Source: Blepharisma japonicum (Eukaryota > Ciliophora > Heterotrichea > Heterotrichida > Blepharismidae). From it: DNA of 64,000 nt. Shown piece after piece: positions 62,997-64,000 of the stretch. The position numbers and the translations under genes were made by a program. The stretch lies in the NCBI GenBank assembly GCA_949751835.1, contig CATKHK010000014.1, positions 372,001-436,000 on the forward strand, in the 5' to 3' direction. Within the stretch, counting starts at the first letter, position 1; each line of letters opens with the position of its first letter. The notes below the pieces were generated by a model. It saw nothing but the letters and a program-made list of their open reading frames with translations. It was not told the origin of the DNA and ran no database searches.

Positions 62997-63599
62997 TTAA
63001 GCAGTAGAATACATTAAATTAGAAATTTGCTTCTCTTCTGTTACAATAAAGCTTTCAGGATGGGCATCAATATCTTCCTTATCTTCTTCTACGATTTCCA
63101 TATCAGCGACCCATTTATTAGCTTTTGATTCCGCATTGAATGAGCTAATATAAGGTGAGTCTGAATATTTTTTGATTGCTGAGCCAGGGTCTACATCAGT
63201 AACGCAGAGTGGCTGGGCTTTGCAATGAGGGCATGCAATTTCAAAATTTACGTGCTTGTTTTGCAGCTCATTGATACAGTAATGGCATATATAATTCTTA
63301 CAGCATTTTGTAACAAGGATTACTGATAAGAATTTAAAGCAAATGGGACAATTGTAAGGAAATGATTGCTTCTGAGTGCTTGCTGGGGTAACATCAAGAG
63401 TTTTTATATCATCTAAGGTGAATCGTGATTCTAATTTTATTTTTGATACTGTTATATGAGGTTTTGGCATTGGAGGATGAGGCCGTGGCAATGGAGGACG
63501 GCTTGCTTGTAATGAATGATTTGGCGGAGGAGGAATTATATTTAAAGGATTTTGAATAGGTTGTGTCACATTAACTTTTGTTGAGCAGAAGCAACCCAT
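62997..63599 (-). CDS. N-acylated RING-finger protein (probable E3 ligase)
   Basis: 200 aa. The start MGCFCSTKVN has Gly2 followed by Cys3 and Cys5, a standard N-myristoylation plus palmitoylation signal, so the protein should be membrane-attached. A Pro-rich linker (PPLPRPHPPMPKPH) leads to a RING: CPICFKFLSVILVTKCCKNY, then ICHYCINELQNK and ACPHCKAQPL, eight Cys/His ligands in C3HC4-like order. An acidic end follows. RING proteins usually act as ubiquitin ligases. No intron; one Trp (UGG). Confidence 0.85.
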   Translation of the reverse strand: MGCFCSTKVNVTQPIQNPLNIIPPPPNHSLQASRPPLPRPHPPMPKPHITVSKIKLESRFTLDDIKTLDVTPASTQKQSFPYNCPICFKFLSVILVTKCCKNYICHYCINELQNKHVNFEIACPHCKAQPLCVTDVDPGSAIKKYSDSPYISSFNAESKANKWVADMEIVEEDKEDIDAHPESFIVTEEKQISNLMYSTA

Positions 63600-63860
63600 T
63601 TAGCAGCTTAAATTCAAATTTGATTATTAAAAATTTAGAATTTTTTAATTAATGTTTTAAAAATAATTAGCTAATTGAAATAATTTTTTATTATAAGTAT
63701 GAGCAACATTTATTTTATTTTTTTTAATCTAATCTTATATATTATTCATTTGGCGAATAATTGATAATTTGCCAAATCCAAACTTATATTTATGCATTTC
63801 CATATTTTGATAATTGGCATGGTTGAAATATTATAAAATATAATAAACACAAACTTACAC
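63600..63860. other. Divergent promoter region
   Basis: AT-rich spacer between the RING gene and the gene at the right edge. Nothing distinctive. Confidence 0.4.
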
Positions 63861-64000
63861 ATGTCTACTTCTTACGATACATCGCGAATAATTCAAATAT
63901 TGCGAATTCCGTCCAGACTCCGCAGCAATGATGATATTAATTATCTTATGAATCTTACAGCAAAAACAGAGTTTTTTAAAAAGATTACTGAAGAGCAAAA
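63861..64000 (+). CDS. Gene start, probably a cyclic-nucleotide-binding protein (partial)
   Basis: The last ~46 codons of the window read MSTSYDTSRIIQILRIPSRL, then RSNDDINYLMNLTAKTEFFK. The pattern I-x-I-L-x-x-P-S-x-x-R-S-x-x-D-I-x-x-L...T-x-x-x-F-F resembles the N-terminal lead-in of ciliate cyclic-nucleotide-binding-domain proteins. The gene continues beyond the window, so the family is uncertain. Confidence 0.55.
   Translation, partial: MSTSYDTSRIIQILRIPSRLRSNDDINYLMNLTAKTEFFKKITEEQ

Noticed and set aside
1-64000. Stentor as the source
   Set aside because: Stentor shares the 15-nt introns but uses the standard code, which does not fit the many sense TGA codons.
1-64000. CRISPR arrays, transposons, viral elements, telomere repeats
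   Set aside because: I looked for repeats with regular spacing, transposase motifs, terminal inverted repeats and C4A4- or CCCTAACA-type repeats and saw none.

Overview
The window is almost certainly macronuclear DNA of a heterotrich ciliate, most likely Blepharisma. Two signs point there. First, UGA has to be read as tryptophan: in-frame TGA falls where conserved Trp residues belong in the cyclic-nucleotide phosphodiesterase, the DYRK-like kinase, the terminal uridylyltransferase, eIF2B-epsilon, the GBP GTPase and the carbonic anhydrase. TAA and TAG are the only stops. Second, the introns are tiny: nine of 15 nt and one of 16 nt, all GTA...AG. Published Blepharisma genomes combine these two features. 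Stentor has the tiny introns but the standard code. The DNA is AT-rich, genes are dense on both strands, UTRs are short, and there are no operons.

Layout. 1-10.7 kb: two tandem TMBIM genes, lariat debranching enzyme DBR1, eIF2B-epsilon, a divergent SLC30A9-like protein, an orphan membrane protein and a complete WDR17. 10.7-18.4 kb: orphan genes, including a paralogous pair, a PPTC7-like PP2C phosphatase and long AT-rich spacers. 18.5-32.7 kb: DYRK-like kinase, UXT/prefoldin-like subunit, a catalytically dead alpha-carbonic anhydrase, an HSF, a coiled-coil protein, a TraB-like protein, a membrane orphan, BiP with heat-shock elements in its promoter, a proline-rich zinc protein, a LITAF-domain protein and an apparently active alpha-carbonic anhydrase. 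32.8-39.5 kb: one 2,226-aa EF-hand/IQ/calpain protease. 39.7-50.4 kb: basic orphans including a tandem pair, a membrane phosphodiesterase head-to-head with a cyclic-nucleotide-type K+ channel, a zinc-finger TUTase and a mitochondrial-type methyltransferase. 50.9-64 kb: CCDC6-like protein, a giant GBP with a coiled-coil tail, a C2/GAR protein, TAF13, SLC35F6-like transporter, longin R-SNARE, a KQT-repeat protein, an OB-fold protein, an acylated RING protein and the start of a gene resembling cyclic-nucleotide-binding proteins.

The genes are mainly ordinary housekeeping and signalling genes. Several share themes: Ca2+/cyclic-nucleotide signalling (calpain, PDE, channel), stress and ER folding (HSF, BiP, TMBIM), RNA processing (DBR1, TUTase) and membrane traffic (SNARE, GBP, LITAF). 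I saw no tRNA, rRNA, CRISPR, transposon or viral element. The most interesting points are the uniform architecture of the 15-nt introns beside a minimal DBR1, the giant calpain and GBP fusions, and several substitutions at normally invariant positions (channel filter, SNARE zero layer, CDF metal site, carbonic-anhydrase zinc site). All coordinates and translations were worked out by eye; homology calls come from memory of the families and no database was searched.
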